From positions 2,232,001-2,296,000 of the forward strand of contig OY970315.1 of the NCBI GenBank assembly GCA_963716525.1: a stretch of DNA of 64,000 nucleotides, read 5' to 3'. The stretch comes from JBBREP01 sp963716525. Its GTDB lineage: Bacteria > Actinomycetota > Acidimicrobiia > IMCC26256 > PALSA-610. A program made the translations under genes and the position numbers. Shown here in pieces: positions 27,436 through 36,124 of this stretch; within the stretch, counting starts at the first letter, position 1; each line of letters begins with the position of its first letter. The notes beneath the pieces were generated by a model, which ran no database searches, was not told the DNA's origin, and was given only the letters and a program-made list of their open reading frames with translations.

Positions 27436-27921
27436 TCAGGGCACGAGCTCGGTCGCGTCGAAGATCCACGACAGATCGGCACCATCGAGTCGTTCGCGCC
27501 ACGACGCGGGCGCCGCGTGCATCAGCGTCTGCAGGTCCCAGTAGTCGCGCCACAGGGTGATGATCCCGTCGTGCACGTGCTGCACCGACACGAACGGGAG
27601 CGACACCTTCTCGCCGGACGGCCACGTCCAGTGCTCGGTGTGCTCGGTGACGGCCACCGTGCCCTCGGCGACGACGGTTGCCGGTCCGTGCTCGTAGGCG
27701 GCCAGGCCTTCGAGCCCGAGCCGCAGCCGCGCCTCGATGTCGCTCGGCCCGCGGGCCGCCGAGGCCGGCCCGGTCGGCACGTCGTAGTAGATCGAGTCGG
27801 GTCCGAAGAAGGAACGGATGCGTGGCCAGTCCCGGGCGTACAGCGCGTCCCAGAAGGCGGCCGTGACCCCCGTGGGGTCGTGGGCTCGGTCGTCGGTCAA
27901 GGAGTGCTCCCCGGGCGTCAC
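27436..27921 (-). CDS. SnoaL-like / limonene-epoxide-hydrolase-fold protein
   Basis: 161 residues with an NTF2 fold pattern: helix 'VTAAFWDALYARDWPRIRSF' then 'FGPDSIYYDVPTGPASAARG', 'GTVAVTEHTEHWTWPSGEKV', and 'VHDGIITLWRDYWDLQTLM'. The Tyr/Asp pair in 'IYYDVP' and 'WRDYWD' resembles limonene-1,2-epoxide hydrolase relatives, but the catalytic Asp-Arg-Asp triad cannot be confirmed by eye. A small hydrolase or ligand-binding role is likely. It stands alone and converges on glgB with only two bases between stops. Confidence 0.65.
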   Translation of the reverse strand: MTPGEHSLTDDRAHDPTGVTAAFWDALYARDWPRIRSFFGPDSIYYDVPTGPASAARGPSDIEARLRLGLEGLAAYEHGPATVVAEGTVAVTEHTEHWTWPSGEKVSLPFVSVQHVHDGIITLWRDYWDLQTLMHAAPASWRERLDGADLSWIFDATELVP

Positions 27922-28106
27922 GGCGCACGCGGCGCGTGCGCCCTCCTGGCGGAGAGTCGTTGTACGCCCCCGCGCCGGGGCCGGTCAAGCACCGCGGCGA
28001 TCGGCTCCGGCTCCGGCTCCGGCCGAGCGGGGATGGCGAGCGCGCTCGTCACCCATGTACGGTTGCGAGGGACAACTGCGGATTCAACGGCTCGGGGGAA
28101 CGAGTG

Positions 28107-29708
28107 ATGCGGGTGCGCGCGGCGTTGGTCACGATCGGTGTTCTCGCGGGCGCGTCGCTCGCGCCGCTGGCGGCGAACGGTGGCGCCGGCGCCGCGGTGC
28201 CGAGCGCTCGGCGGGTGCTGCGCGTCGGCACGTTCCACGGGATCAAGGGGCAGTACACCACGATCCAGGCCGCGGTCGACGCGGCGGGTCCGGGCGACTG
28301 GATCCTCGTCGCGCCGGGCGACTACCACGAGACCGGCGATGTGACACATCCGCCGAGCCAAGGCGACAACGGTCGCAACGGTGGCGTGCTGATCACCACG
28401 CCCTATGTGCATCTGCGCGGCATGCAGCGCAACGGCACGATCGTCGACGGCACCGCGCCTGGAGACGCGCGGCCCTGCACCGCGCAGCCCGCCTACCAGC
28501 GTTACGGCACCGTGACCAACTCGCACGGGGATCCGCTCGGTCGTAATGGCATCGTGGTGTACGAGGCGAACGGCGTCACCATCGACAACCTCACGGTGTG
28601 CAACTTCCTCTCCGGTGCCGGTCCGTCGGGTAACGAGATCTGGTGGAACGGGGGCGACGAGAGCGGCGCCGTCGGCATGCACGACTACATCGGCCGGTAC
28701 CTCACGGCCACGTCGACGTTCTACGGCTCACCGGACACGTCGGCGAGCTACGGCATCTTCTCGTCGAACGCGGGCGGCGTGGGTTATTGGGACCAGGTGT
28801 ACGCGAGCAACTTCAGCGACTCCGGCATGTACGTGGGCGCATGCCAGAGCGCCTGTGGGATCACGATCAGTCACGCGTGGATGCAATACAGCGCGCTCGG
28901 CTACTCCGGCACGAACTCCGGTGGCGCGGTGATCGTCACCCATTCGAAGTTCGACCACAACGCCGACGGCTTCGACACGAACACGCAGATCGCCGGTGAC
29001 CCGCCGCCGCCGCAAGACGGCCGCTGCCCGAACGGTGCCTACGGGCCGATCACCCACACGCACTCGTGCTGGGTGTTCATGCACAACTGGGTCCACGACA
29101 ACAACAACGCCGACGTGCCGGTGGCCGGCAGCGCGGGCCTCGGACCGGTCGGTACCGGGATGACGATCTCCGGCGGCCGGTACGACACCGTGGTGAACAA
29201 CGTGTTCGAGCGCAACGGCGCGTGGGGTCTGCTCGTGTTGCCGTTCCCCGACGACGGTACGCCCGACCCGCCGACCACGTGCCAGAACACCGGTGGCACC
29301 GAGGTGCCGGGCCTGGGCTGCGTGCTCGAGGCCGAGGGGAACGCGATCGTGCACAACGTGTTCAAGGGCAACGGTGGGTTCGGCAATCCCACGAACGGCG
29401 ACCTCGGCGAGCTCGTGCTCACGGGGGGCCGCGCGCAGAACTGCTACCGGAACAACGTCCTGCCCGACGGCGCGACACCGGCGACGCTCCAGATCACCCA
29501 GCCGTTCTGCGGCGGCACGCAGTCGGTCCCCGACCTCGACGCCAATCTGCTCACGCAGGTGCTGTGCGACACCGGGCTGGCGGGGTGCCCGACGGGCACG
29601 CACTACCCGCAACGCACGAACGTGGTGATGCGGCCGCTGCCGGCGCTGCCCACCATGCCGAACCCGTGCCGCGGTGTACCCGCGAACCCGTGGTGCCCGA
29701 CGCGCTGA
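28107..29708 (+). CDS. secreted right-handed parallel beta-helix protein
   Basis: 533 residues. Signal peptide 'VTIGVLAGASLAPLAANGGA'. The start of the mature part, 'YTTIQAAVDAAGPGDWILVA' followed by 'PGDYHE', is the opening turn typical of pectin-lyase-like beta-helices. Repeats with 'GVTIDNLTVCNF', 'VIVTHSKFDHNADGFDTNTQ' and 'YDTVVNNVFERNGAWGLLVL' follow to residue 430. About ten cysteines lie in the loops, which fits an extracellular protein. No catalytic lyase motif stands out, so it could be a glycan-binding or structural surface protein. ATG 28107 is chosen over GTG 28104, with GGGGGAA upstream at 28094-28100. Confidence 0.75.
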   Translation: MRVRAALVTIGVLAGASLAPLAANGGAGAAVPSARRVLRVGTFHGIKGQYTTIQAAVDAAGPGDWILVAPGDYHETGDVTHPPSQGDNGRNGGVLITTPYVHLRGMQRNGTIVDGTAPGDARPCTAQPAYQRYGTVTNSHGDPLGRNGIVVYEANGVTIDNLTVCNFLSGAGPSGNEIWWNGGDESGAVGMHDYIGRYLTATSTFYGSPDTSASYGIFSSNAGGVGYWDQVYASNFSDSGMYVGACQSACGITISHAWMQYSALGYSGTNSGGAVIVTHSKFDHNADGFDTNTQIAGDPPPPQDGRCPNGAYGPITHTHSCWVFMHNWVHDNNNADVPVAGSAGLGPVGTGMTISGGRYDTVVNNVFERNGAWGLLVLPFPDDGTPDPPTTCQNTGGTEVPGLGCVLEAEGNAIVHNVFKGNGGFGNPTNGDLGELVLTGGRAQNCYRNNVLPDGATPATLQITQPFCGGTQSVPDLDANLLTQVLCDTGLAGCPTGTHYPQRTNVVMRPLPALPTMPNPCRGVPANPWCPTR

Positions 29709-29745
29709 ACGCAGGATCGAGCCACGGCGCGAGAATGCGCGGTGC

Positions 29746-30897
29746 ATGACCGTTCCGTTCCCGAGCTCTGAGCAGGCGTTGAGGGCGCCGCCCGACGCGG
29801 CCGAGACCCGGATTATCGCGGGTGGCGTCGCCGGCGCGGTTGCGCCCGCCGGCGGGCTCACGAGCCTGCAGCGCCTGCTGATCGAGTCGCTCGCCGAGTC
29901 GATGACCGGCTTCGTCGTCCCGGCCGCCCACGTGCCAAGGCTCGATGCCGCGGCGTTCGCCCAGGCGATGCGCCGCCGCGACGCCGGATTTCGCCAGCGC
30001 ATGCTGCAGTTCATGCTGCTGGGCGCGCTCGTGCTCACGCCGCTTCCCGACGAGGTCGTCGAGCGCATCGACGGATACGCGGCCGCGCTCGGCGTGAACA
30101 ACGACATGCTCAGAGTCGCGCACCGGTACGCGCACGGCAGTCTCGGTCTCGCGCTGATCGATTTCGAGCGCTCGGGTTACATGCACGACTGGGATGCGAG
30201 CCACTCGAGCGCGCTCCACACGTCGGGTGCACTGGAGAGCGCGTGGCAGGAATGCGTCGCCGACCCCACGCTCGCGTCGCGTTCGGGCGCGCTCCGCGAG
30301 TTCCCGGACGGCACGCTGGGTCGCGAGGTCGCCAAGTTTTACGACGCCCGTGGGTTCGCTTTTCCAGGCCTGCCCGGCAGCGCGCCTCCGCTGCTCGCGC
30401 AGCACGACTGGGTGCACGTGCTGGCCGGCTACGGCTCGACACTCGAGAGCGAGCTGGAGGTGTTCGGATTCATCTCGCGGGCTAACGACGATCCGCAGGC
30501 GTTCTCGCTGCTCGCGATGGTGATCGGGTTGTTCGAGACGGGCCAGCTCGCGAGCGGCGCCGGGTTGTTCGAGTACGACCGAGGGCACCTGTCGCACGCG
30601 GGTATGGCGGTGCGCCTCGCCGACGCGATGCGGCGCGGCGCGCTTTGTGCCGCCGCGCATCCGGGTGGCATCGACCTGCTCGCCCGCGACTGGTTCGACG
30701 ACGCGCACCTGTCGATCGACGAGGTGGGCGCGGCGCTCGGAGTGGTGCCGATATCGGCACACGCGCTGGAGTCCGGATCGGTCACACCCTGGGAGCCGGG
30801 CGGGCTGTCCCCCCACCAGCTCGAGTGCGGCCGCGCGGCCGCCGCTCGCGACGGCCGCGCGTACGACTCCTACGGCGGGAGCCCCGCGCCGGCATGA
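29746..30897 (+). CDS. COQ4-like protein with intact HDxxH-x11-E motif
   Basis: 383 residues. Residues 220-236 read 'HDWVHVLAGYGSTLESE', which is exactly the HDxxH-x11-E metal motif of COQ4, the protein that removes the C1 carboxyl in ubiquinone synthesis. Flanking text also fits COQ4-like architecture: a helical N-terminal part ('RMLQFMLLGALVLTPLPDEV') and a long helix 'NDDPQAFSLLAMVIGLFETG'. The C-terminal 100 residues are extra. Actinobacteria normally use menaquinone, so the substrate may differ. It lies 26 bp upstream of an AidB-like acyl-CoA dehydrogenase and may share its mRNA. Start ATG 29746; GTG 29743 is possible. Confidence 0.6.
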   Translation: MTVPFPSSEQALRAPPDAAETRIIAGGVAGAVAPAGGLTSLQRLLIESLAESMTGFVVPAAHVPRLDAAAFAQAMRRRDAGFRQRMLQFMLLGALVLTPLPDEVVERIDGYAAALGVNNDMLRVAHRYAHGSLGLALIDFERSGYMHDWDASHSSALHTSGALESAWQECVADPTLASRSGALREFPDGTLGREVAKFYDARGFAFPGLPGSAPPLLAQHDWVHVLAGYGSTLESELEVFGFISRANDDPQAFSLLAMVIGLFETGQLASGAGLFEYDRGHLSHAGMAVRLADAMRRGALCAAAHPGGIDLLARDWFDDAHLSIDEVGAALGVVPISAHALESGSVTPWEPGGLSPHQLECGRAAAARDGRAYDSYGGSPAPA

Positions 30898-30922
30898 GCG
30901 AGCGCGGCGCGAGACTGCCGGC

Positions 30923-32560
30923 GTGACCTACGACGACGCGCGCCGCGCGCTCAAGGCCTGGCGCGCCGACTTCCCCGACGACCCGTTCAAGGCCGACGAA
31001 CCACTCCAGGCGATCCTCGGGCGGGTCCTCGGCGGCGAGCGCCTGTCCACTCTCGAACGCGACGCGTCGGCGTTCGGTCGCGACGTCGTCGGTATCGTCG
31101 GCCCGGCCGCCGCGCGCTACGAGCACCCTGCGCACCTGCCCGAGCTCGCGCGCTACGACGGGATCGGCCGGCGCGTCGAGGAGATCCGGTTCGATCCCGA
31201 TTATCACCGGGCCGGTGCCGCGGTCTGGGGGAGCGGTCTCGTGGCGCACTCCGGCACCGCGGGCCGGGCCTACGAGCAGGCCACGTTGCTCTACCTGCTG
31301 TCGCTCGAGGGTGAAGCCGGCCACGCGTGCCCCGCGGTGTGCACCATCGGCCTCGCCCGCGCGCTGCGGCGCGTGGCCGACGACCCCACGCGTGATCGCT
31401 TCCTGCCGGTGCTGCTCGACACCGACTACCGGCACGCGCAGCGTGGCTCGCAGTTCCTCACCGAGGTGCAGGGTGGCAGCGACGTGGGCGCCAACGCAAC
31501 GATCGCGGTGCCGGCCGGCGACGGCAGCTACACGATCACCGGCGAGAAGTGGTTCTGCTCGGTCGCCGACGCGCAACAGTTCCTCGTCACCGCGCGCGTG
31601 CCTGATCGCCCGGCCGGCACACGCGGACTCGGCTGCTTCGTCGTGCCGAGGCTGCTCGACGGCGCACCCAACGGCTTCGTATTCCGCCGGCTGAAGGAGA
31701 AGCTCGGCACGCGCGGCATGGCGTCGGGCGAGCTCGACTTCACCGGCGCCAGTGCATGGCCGATCGGGCCGATCGAGCACGGGTTCCGTACCGCCGCGGG
31801 CGTGGTGCTGAACACCAGCCGCTGGATGACGGCTGTCGGCTCCACCGGGATGATCCGCCGGGCCTACGTCGAGGCATCGGCGTACGCGCGCCGGCGCCAC
31901 GCGTTCGGGCAACCGATCCACGGGTTCGCGTCGACTCGGGCAACGATCGCCGAGCTGCGCGCCATTTGGCTCGGGGCGCTCCATCTCGTGTTCGCGCTCA
32001 CCGGGCTCGAAGACCGCATCGATGCCGGCACGGCCGACGAGCACACCATCGTGTTGCACCGTCTTCTCGTGAACCTGGCGAAGTACACGCTTTCGCTCGA
32101 CGCCACCGTCGCCGTTCGCAACGCGATCGAGGTGCTCGGCGGCAACGGAACCATCGAGGACTTCAGCGTGTTGCCGCGCCTGTATCGGGACGCGATCGTC
32201 TACGAGTCGTGGGAGGGCACGCACAACGTGCTCGTCGCCCAGGTGCTCGCCGACACGCGCCGCCTACCGATTGTCGACGCGGTTGGCGCGTATCTCGACG
32301 GGCTTGTCGACGACGAGCGGGTGCGCGCCGTGGCCGACGCGGTGATCGCCGACCTGCGGGGCGCGACGGCCGACGACGAGTTCGCGGCGCGCCACCTCCG
32401 GCACGTGCTCGACCGCACCGCCGCGGTGTTGCGCGTCGCGCTGCTGCTCGAGGCCGGCGAGCCGCTCGCGGCCGAACACGTACTGCAGAGCCGGGTGCTG
32501 CGGACTCCTCCCGAGCACGATGCCGGGTACGCGGCCCGCGTCGACGTGCTCGCCACCTGA
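30923..32560 (+). CDS. AidB-like acyl-CoA dehydrogenase family flavoprotein
   Basis: 545 residues, GTG start at 30923. It belongs to the longer AidB-type branch: 'RGSQFLTEVQGGSDVGANAT' is the FAD-binding loop ('TEVQGGSDV' is typical of AidB), then 'YTITGEKWFCSVADAQQFLV', 'LKEKLGTRGMASGELDFTGA', 'ASAYARRRHAFGQPIHGFAS', 'EVLGGNGTIEDFSVLPRLYR' and 'VYESWEGTHNVLVAQVLADT'. The last sequence sits where classical dehydrogenases place substrate-binding residues. Actual substrates of this branch are poorly known; E. coli AidB protects DNA from alkylation. Probably co-transcribed with the COQ4-like gene upstream. Confidence 0.85.
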   Translation: MTYDDARRALKAWRADFPDDPFKADEPLQAILGRVLGGERLSTLERDASAFGRDVVGIVGPAAARYEHPAHLPELARYDGIGRRVEEIRFDPDYHRAGAAVWGSGLVAHSGTAGRAYEQATLLYLLSLEGEAGHACPAVCTIGLARALRRVADDPTRDRFLPVLLDTDYRHAQRGSQFLTEVQGGSDVGANATIAVPAGDGSYTITGEKWFCSVADAQQFLVTARVPDRPAGTRGLGCFVVPRLLDGAPNGFVFRRLKEKLGTRGMASGELDFTGASAWPIGPIEHGFRTAAGVVLNTSRWMTAVGSTGMIRRAYVEASAYARRRHAFGQPIHGFASTRATIAELRAIWLGALHLVFALTGLEDRIDAGTADEHTIVLHRLLVNLAKYTLSLDATVAVRNAIEVLGGNGTIEDFSVLPRLYRDAIVYESWEGTHNVLVAQVLADTRRLPIVDAVGAYLDGLVDDERVRAVADAVIADLRGATADDEFAARHLRHVLDRTAAVLRVALLLEAGEPLAAEHVLQSRVLRTPPEHDAGYAARVDVLAT

Positions 32561-32644
32561 CATCCCACGCGCGGGCTGCGACCGGTCTCGATGTCGCGCC
32601 GAGGAGCACATGCGGAGGCGGCAGCACGGTACATTCCCGCACGT

Positions 32645-33514
32645 ATGGCCACGATCGATGTCGACGGCACGCGGCTCGCCTACGAGCTCGTTGGCGCGGC
32701 CGGCGACCGCAGCCGTCCCGCATGGGTGATCACGCCGGGCGGTCGCTTCTCCAAAGACGTGCCGGGTGTGCGCGAGCTCGCCGAGGCGATCGCGACGCGT
32801 GGCAACCGGGTCCTGATCTGGGACCGACCGAACTGTGGCGCGTCCGACGTGTGCTTCGCCGGTGCGTCGGAATCGGAGATGCAGGCCGACGCGCTCGCGG
32901 GGCTGTTGCGCACGCTCGACCTCACCCCGGCGGTCGTGATGGGCGGGTCGGGCGGCGCCCGCGTCTCGCTGCTCACCGCCGTGCGCCATCCCGACGTCAC
33001 GTCGAAGCTCGCGATGGTGTGGATCTCGGGCGGCGTGTACGGGTTGCTGCTGCTCGCGGTCCACTACTGCGGCGAATCGCTGCGTGCGGCATGGGAAGGC
33101 GGGATGGAGGCCGTGGTCGCGCTACCCGAGTGGGGCGAGGTGCTCGAGCGCAACCCGCGCAACCACGATCGGTTCCTCGCGTTCGACCCCGGTGAGTTCA
33201 TCGCGACGCTCGAGCGCTGGATGCTCGCGTACTGCCCGGGCCCGGGCATGACCGTGCCGGGCATCGCCGACGCCGATCTTGCCCGGTGCGTTGTGCCCAC
33301 CCTCGTGTTCCGGAGCGGCAGGAGCGATCCGCACCACACGCGGGCGACGTCGGAGCGGCTGCACGAGTTGATCCCGGGCTCGCGGCTCGTGGAGCCGCCG
33401 TGGCCCGACGACGAATGGATCCGGCGCGGGGAAGCCGCGAGCGACGGCACCGGCGCGCTCTTCGAGCGCTGGCCGCTGCTCGCTGATCAGCTACTCGAGT
33501 TCGCCGCGGGCTGA
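32645..33514 (+). CDS. alpha/beta-hydrolase fold protein
   Basis: 289 residues. The nucleophile elbow is 'VVMGGSGGARVSLLTA' (G-x-S-x-G, Ser near 100). The oxyanion region lies in 'AWVITPGGRFSKDVPG', and 'RVLIWDRPNCGASDVCFAGA' is the usual strand before the elbow. A late acid is plausible in 'VFRSGRSDPHHTRATSERLH', with a His near it. Cap helices are rich in Trp and Tyr. Substrate unknown (ester, epoxide or C-C hydrolase). Start ATG 32645. The preceding 84 bp hold no obvious promoter. Confidence 0.8.
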   Translation: MATIDVDGTRLAYELVGAAGDRSRPAWVITPGGRFSKDVPGVRELAEAIATRGNRVLIWDRPNCGASDVCFAGASESEMQADALAGLLRTLDLTPAVVMGGSGGARVSLLTAVRHPDVTSKLAMVWISGGVYGLLLLAVHYCGESLRAAWEGGMEAVVALPEWGEVLERNPRNHDRFLAFDPGEFIATLERWMLAYCPGPGMTVPGIADADLARCVVPTLVFRSGRSDPHHTRATSERLHELIPGSRLVEPPWPDDEWIRRGEAASDGTGALFERWPLLADQLLEFAAG

Positions 33515-33548
33515 ACGGCGGGTATTCGACGCGGACGTCGCGCAGGTT

Positions 33549-33567
33549 GCGAGCCATACGGGCTCGC
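33549..33567. terminator. hairpin between convergent genes
   Basis: GCGAGCC (33549-33555) pairs with GGCTCGC (33561-33567) around an ATACG loop. It lies between the stops at 33514 (plus) and 33591 (minus), so it could end transcription from either side. A short T-run (TTT at 33574-33576) follows on the plus side. Confidence 0.5.
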
Positions 33568-33590
33568 GGGGCCTTTCGTACCGACGGCGC

Positions 33591-36032
33591 TCAACCGCCG
33601 AGCCAGATCGAATCCGGTGCCGTTCCTGGCGCGTACCAGACGATGTCGGTGCGGCCGTCGCCGCTGATATCGCCCGGCACGCCCTGGTACGTGCCGTTGA
33701 TCGAGAGTGGCGCGCTGCCGTGCAGACCGGACGCTCCGCCGCGCCAGAGGAAATCGGACGGCGCTCCCGGCGCGTACCAGACGATGTCGCCGAAACCGTC
33801 GCCATCGAAGTCTCCGACCAGATGCTGGTATCGACCGTTGATGGTTTGCCGCGCGTTCGCGCCGAATCCGCTCGGCCCGCCGTTCCAGAGATAGTCGTTT
33901 GCCTTCCCCGGTGCGTACCACAGCAGGTCGGTGTAGCCGTCGCCGTTGAAGTCGCCGGCGGCCGGGTCGTACACACCGTTCGCGTTGATCGCCGGTCCGC
34001 CGGTGAAGCCCGAGCTGCCACCGAGCCAGAGGTAGTCCGCGCGTGCTCCAGGCGCGTACCAGAGCACGTCGGCGCGGCCGTCGCCGTTGAAGTCGCCGAC
34101 GAGCGTCACGTAGGTACCGTTGATCGTGGTCGGCGTCGAGTGCATGAAGCCGGACGAAGCACCATGCCAGAGGAAATCGGGCGCCGGCCCTGGCGCGTAC
34201 CAGAGCACGTCGGTATAGCCGTCACCGTCGAAGTCGCCGACCACAGGCTTGTACACGCCGTTGATCGTCGGGCTGGAGCCGGTCTTGAACCCGCCCGCGG
34301 CTGTCCCGAACCAGAGCGCGTCAGCGCGCGTTCCCGGTGCGTACCACAGCAGGTCGCTGTGCCCGTCACCATTGAAGTCACCTGGGAGGGCCTGATATGT
34401 GCCGTTGACCTTGATCGAGGGCCCGCCATGGAAGGGCGCGACACCCTGCCCGGTTACGCCGGCGGGGACAACCGTGTTCGACGTCGCGGGCTGGCTCGGG
34501 CCGACGGCGTTGTGCGCGACAACGGTGGCGTTGTAGCTCCTGCCGTCGACGAGGCCCTGGAAGAGGATGGGCGCGTCGCTGCTCGCGACGTTCCGAGTCT
34601 CACCATCGGACAGCGTCACGTCGTAGTTCACGACCGCCGATCCGCCGTCGTCGAGCGGTGGCGCATAGGTGACGGTGACCGTGCCGTCTGCGGCGATTGC
34701 ATGTGTCCCGGTCGGAACGTCGGGAGCGGTCGGGGTCGGCATCACGTCCGCCGACCAGTCCGACCACGGGCCGTGTCCGATGCCGTTGCGCGCGTTCACG
34801 TGACAGGTGTACGTGTGGCCGTTCGTCACTCCCGTCACGACGATCGGGCTGTTCGTCGCCGACGCAGTGCCGGCCACGCCGAAGTCGCTCGATGAGCAAC
34901 TCGCCGTGTACGCCACGATGGCACTACCGCCGTCGCTTCGAGGTGCGGTGAACGCCACCGTGAGCTTCCGGTTCCCGCCCTCGACTGATCTGATGTTCGG
35001 TGCGTCGGGTGTGGTTGCGGGTATCACGCTGTTGGACCAAGCGGACCATGGACCCGTTCCGACGGAGTTGTGTGCGACCACTCGACACTGATAGCTCGCG
35101 CCGTTCACGAGACTGTCGACCGAGATCGGGCTACCGGTGCCCGTCACGAGGCGCTCGGAGCCACCACCGCTCGACCGGCAGTCTGCCGTGTACGACAAGA
35201 TCTTGCTGCCACCGGCCGTGGTTGGTGCGCCGAACGATACGGCTACGCGCTCGTCGCCGGCTTTCGCGGTTCCGATGTGGGGGGCGCCCGGCACTGTCGG
35301 CGCCGTCGGCGTCGTCGCTTGGTTCCATCCCGAATCGGGAAGCGAATCCGTCGAATCGAGGAAGTCGGTGAGCAGGAGGGCCCAGTCGAATGTCCCGGCG
35401 CTGATCACTGAGTTTGGAAACGCGATACCGATTGTGTCGCTGTCGGGCAGGTCGACGCTCACCAACTCCGAACGCGACGACCAGTGGTCGGTGTTGCAAT
35501 CGGGTGTGTTGATCGCACCGGTGTCGAGGCCACCGGAGGTGTCGTCGTAGGCGACGACGGCGACCACATCGGCTCCGCTGCAGCCTGTACCAGTGTTGCG
35601 GTCTCGATCGATCAGCATGATGAACGATCCGAGTAGTGAGCTCTGGATGCCGGTGGGATCCGAGGCGACTACCGCCCATGTCTTGCTCGGGCAGTCGTAA
35701 CCAATTGCGTAGGAGTCGGCGTCGAGCAGCCCCGCGTCGCCATAGGGATCCTGGTACGCGGTCGCGAGACAGAGCGCTGAAGGACTGGCCTGCGTCGTCA
35801 GTGGAACCCGAGCCCCGCCGCGCGCATGCGACGAGGCGCGAGCGACGTGTGCCCGAAGGAACGGCCGCAGCACGTCGACGGTGAAGGGACTTGCGGTCGC
35901 CGCTCGACGCACAGTGGCCCCGGCTGACGCCGGTCCGGCTGCGGCTACCGGGGTAGCGAGCGGGATCATCCAGCACACGCTTGTCGCGATCGCAATCGCA
36001 GCAAGCGAACGGCGGCGCGTACGCGACGACAT
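33591..36032 (-). CDS. secreted protein with three FnIII domains and six FG-GAP/VCBS repeats
   Basis: 813 residues. Signal peptide 'LAAIAIATSVCWMIPLATPV' with cleavage near 'VAAAG'. Residues 60-240 form an unidentified beta-rich domain ('TKTWAVVASDPTG'-like, with aspartates in 'LIDRDRNTGTGCSGAD'). Three fibronectin type III domains follow (about 244-335, 336-430, 431-525; each begins like 'APTVPGAPHIGTA' and has 'GxxGPWSxW'). Residues 530-813 hold six repeats of about 47 residues with the calcium-binding core 'DFNGDGYTDLLWYAPG'. The last repeat is altered ('DISGDGRTDIVWYAPG'). A surface adhesin or glycan-binding role fits. ATG 36032 has GGAG four bases upstream. Confidence 0.8.
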   Translation of the reverse strand: MSSRTRRRSLAAIAIATSVCWMIPLATPVAAAGPASAGATVRRAATASPFTVDVLRPFLRAHVARASSHARGGARVPLTTQASPSALCLATAYQDPYGDAGLLDADSYAIGYDCPSKTWAVVASDPTGIQSSLLGSFIMLIDRDRNTGTGCSGADVVAVVAYDDTSGGLDTGAINTPDCNTDHWSSRSELVSVDLPDSDTIGIAFPNSVISAGTFDWALLLTDFLDSTDSLPDSGWNQATTPTAPTVPGAPHIGTAKAGDERVAVSFGAPTTAGGSKILSYTADCRSSGGGSERLVTGTGSPISVDSLVNGASYQCRVVAHNSVGTGPWSAWSNSVIPATTPDAPNIRSVEGGNRKLTVAFTAPRSDGGSAIVAYTASCSSSDFGVAGTASATNSPIVVTGVTNGHTYTCHVNARNGIGHGPWSDWSADVMPTPTAPDVPTGTHAIAADGTVTVTYAPPLDDGGSAVVNYDVTLSDGETRNVASSDAPILFQGLVDGRSYNATVVAHNAVGPSQPATSNTVVPAGVTGQGVAPFHGGPSIKVNGTYQALPGDFNGDGHSDLLWYAPGTRADALWFGTAAGGFKTGSSPTINGVYKPVVGDFDGDGYTDVLWYAPGPAPDFLWHGASSGFMHSTPTTINGTYVTLVGDFNGDGRADVLWYAPGARADYLWLGGSSGFTGGPAINANGVYDPAAGDFNGDGYTDLLWYAPGKANDYLWNGGPSGFGANARQTINGRYQHLVGDFDGDGFGDIVWYAPGAPSDFLWRGGASGLHGSAPLSINGTYQGVPGDISGDGRTDIVWYAPGTAPDSIWLGG

Positions 36033-36124
36033 GCGACTCCACTTCCCACACGCGAGCACCCACGGTGCTCCGCCTACGGGCGACAACGTATGCGAGCGAA
36101 CGCCGATTGCGCCAAAGCGGCTGA

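Noticed and set aside
28000..28030. Short CTCCGG tandem repeat near the start of the beta-helix gene
   Set aside because: Only three to four 6-bp units in a GC-rich non-coding stretch; too short to interpret.
33640..34440. Regularly spaced similar segments that could suggest a CRISPR or DNA repeat array
   Set aside because: They are the coding periods (about 141 bp) of the FG-GAP repeats: in frame, diverged at DNA level and without unique spacers.
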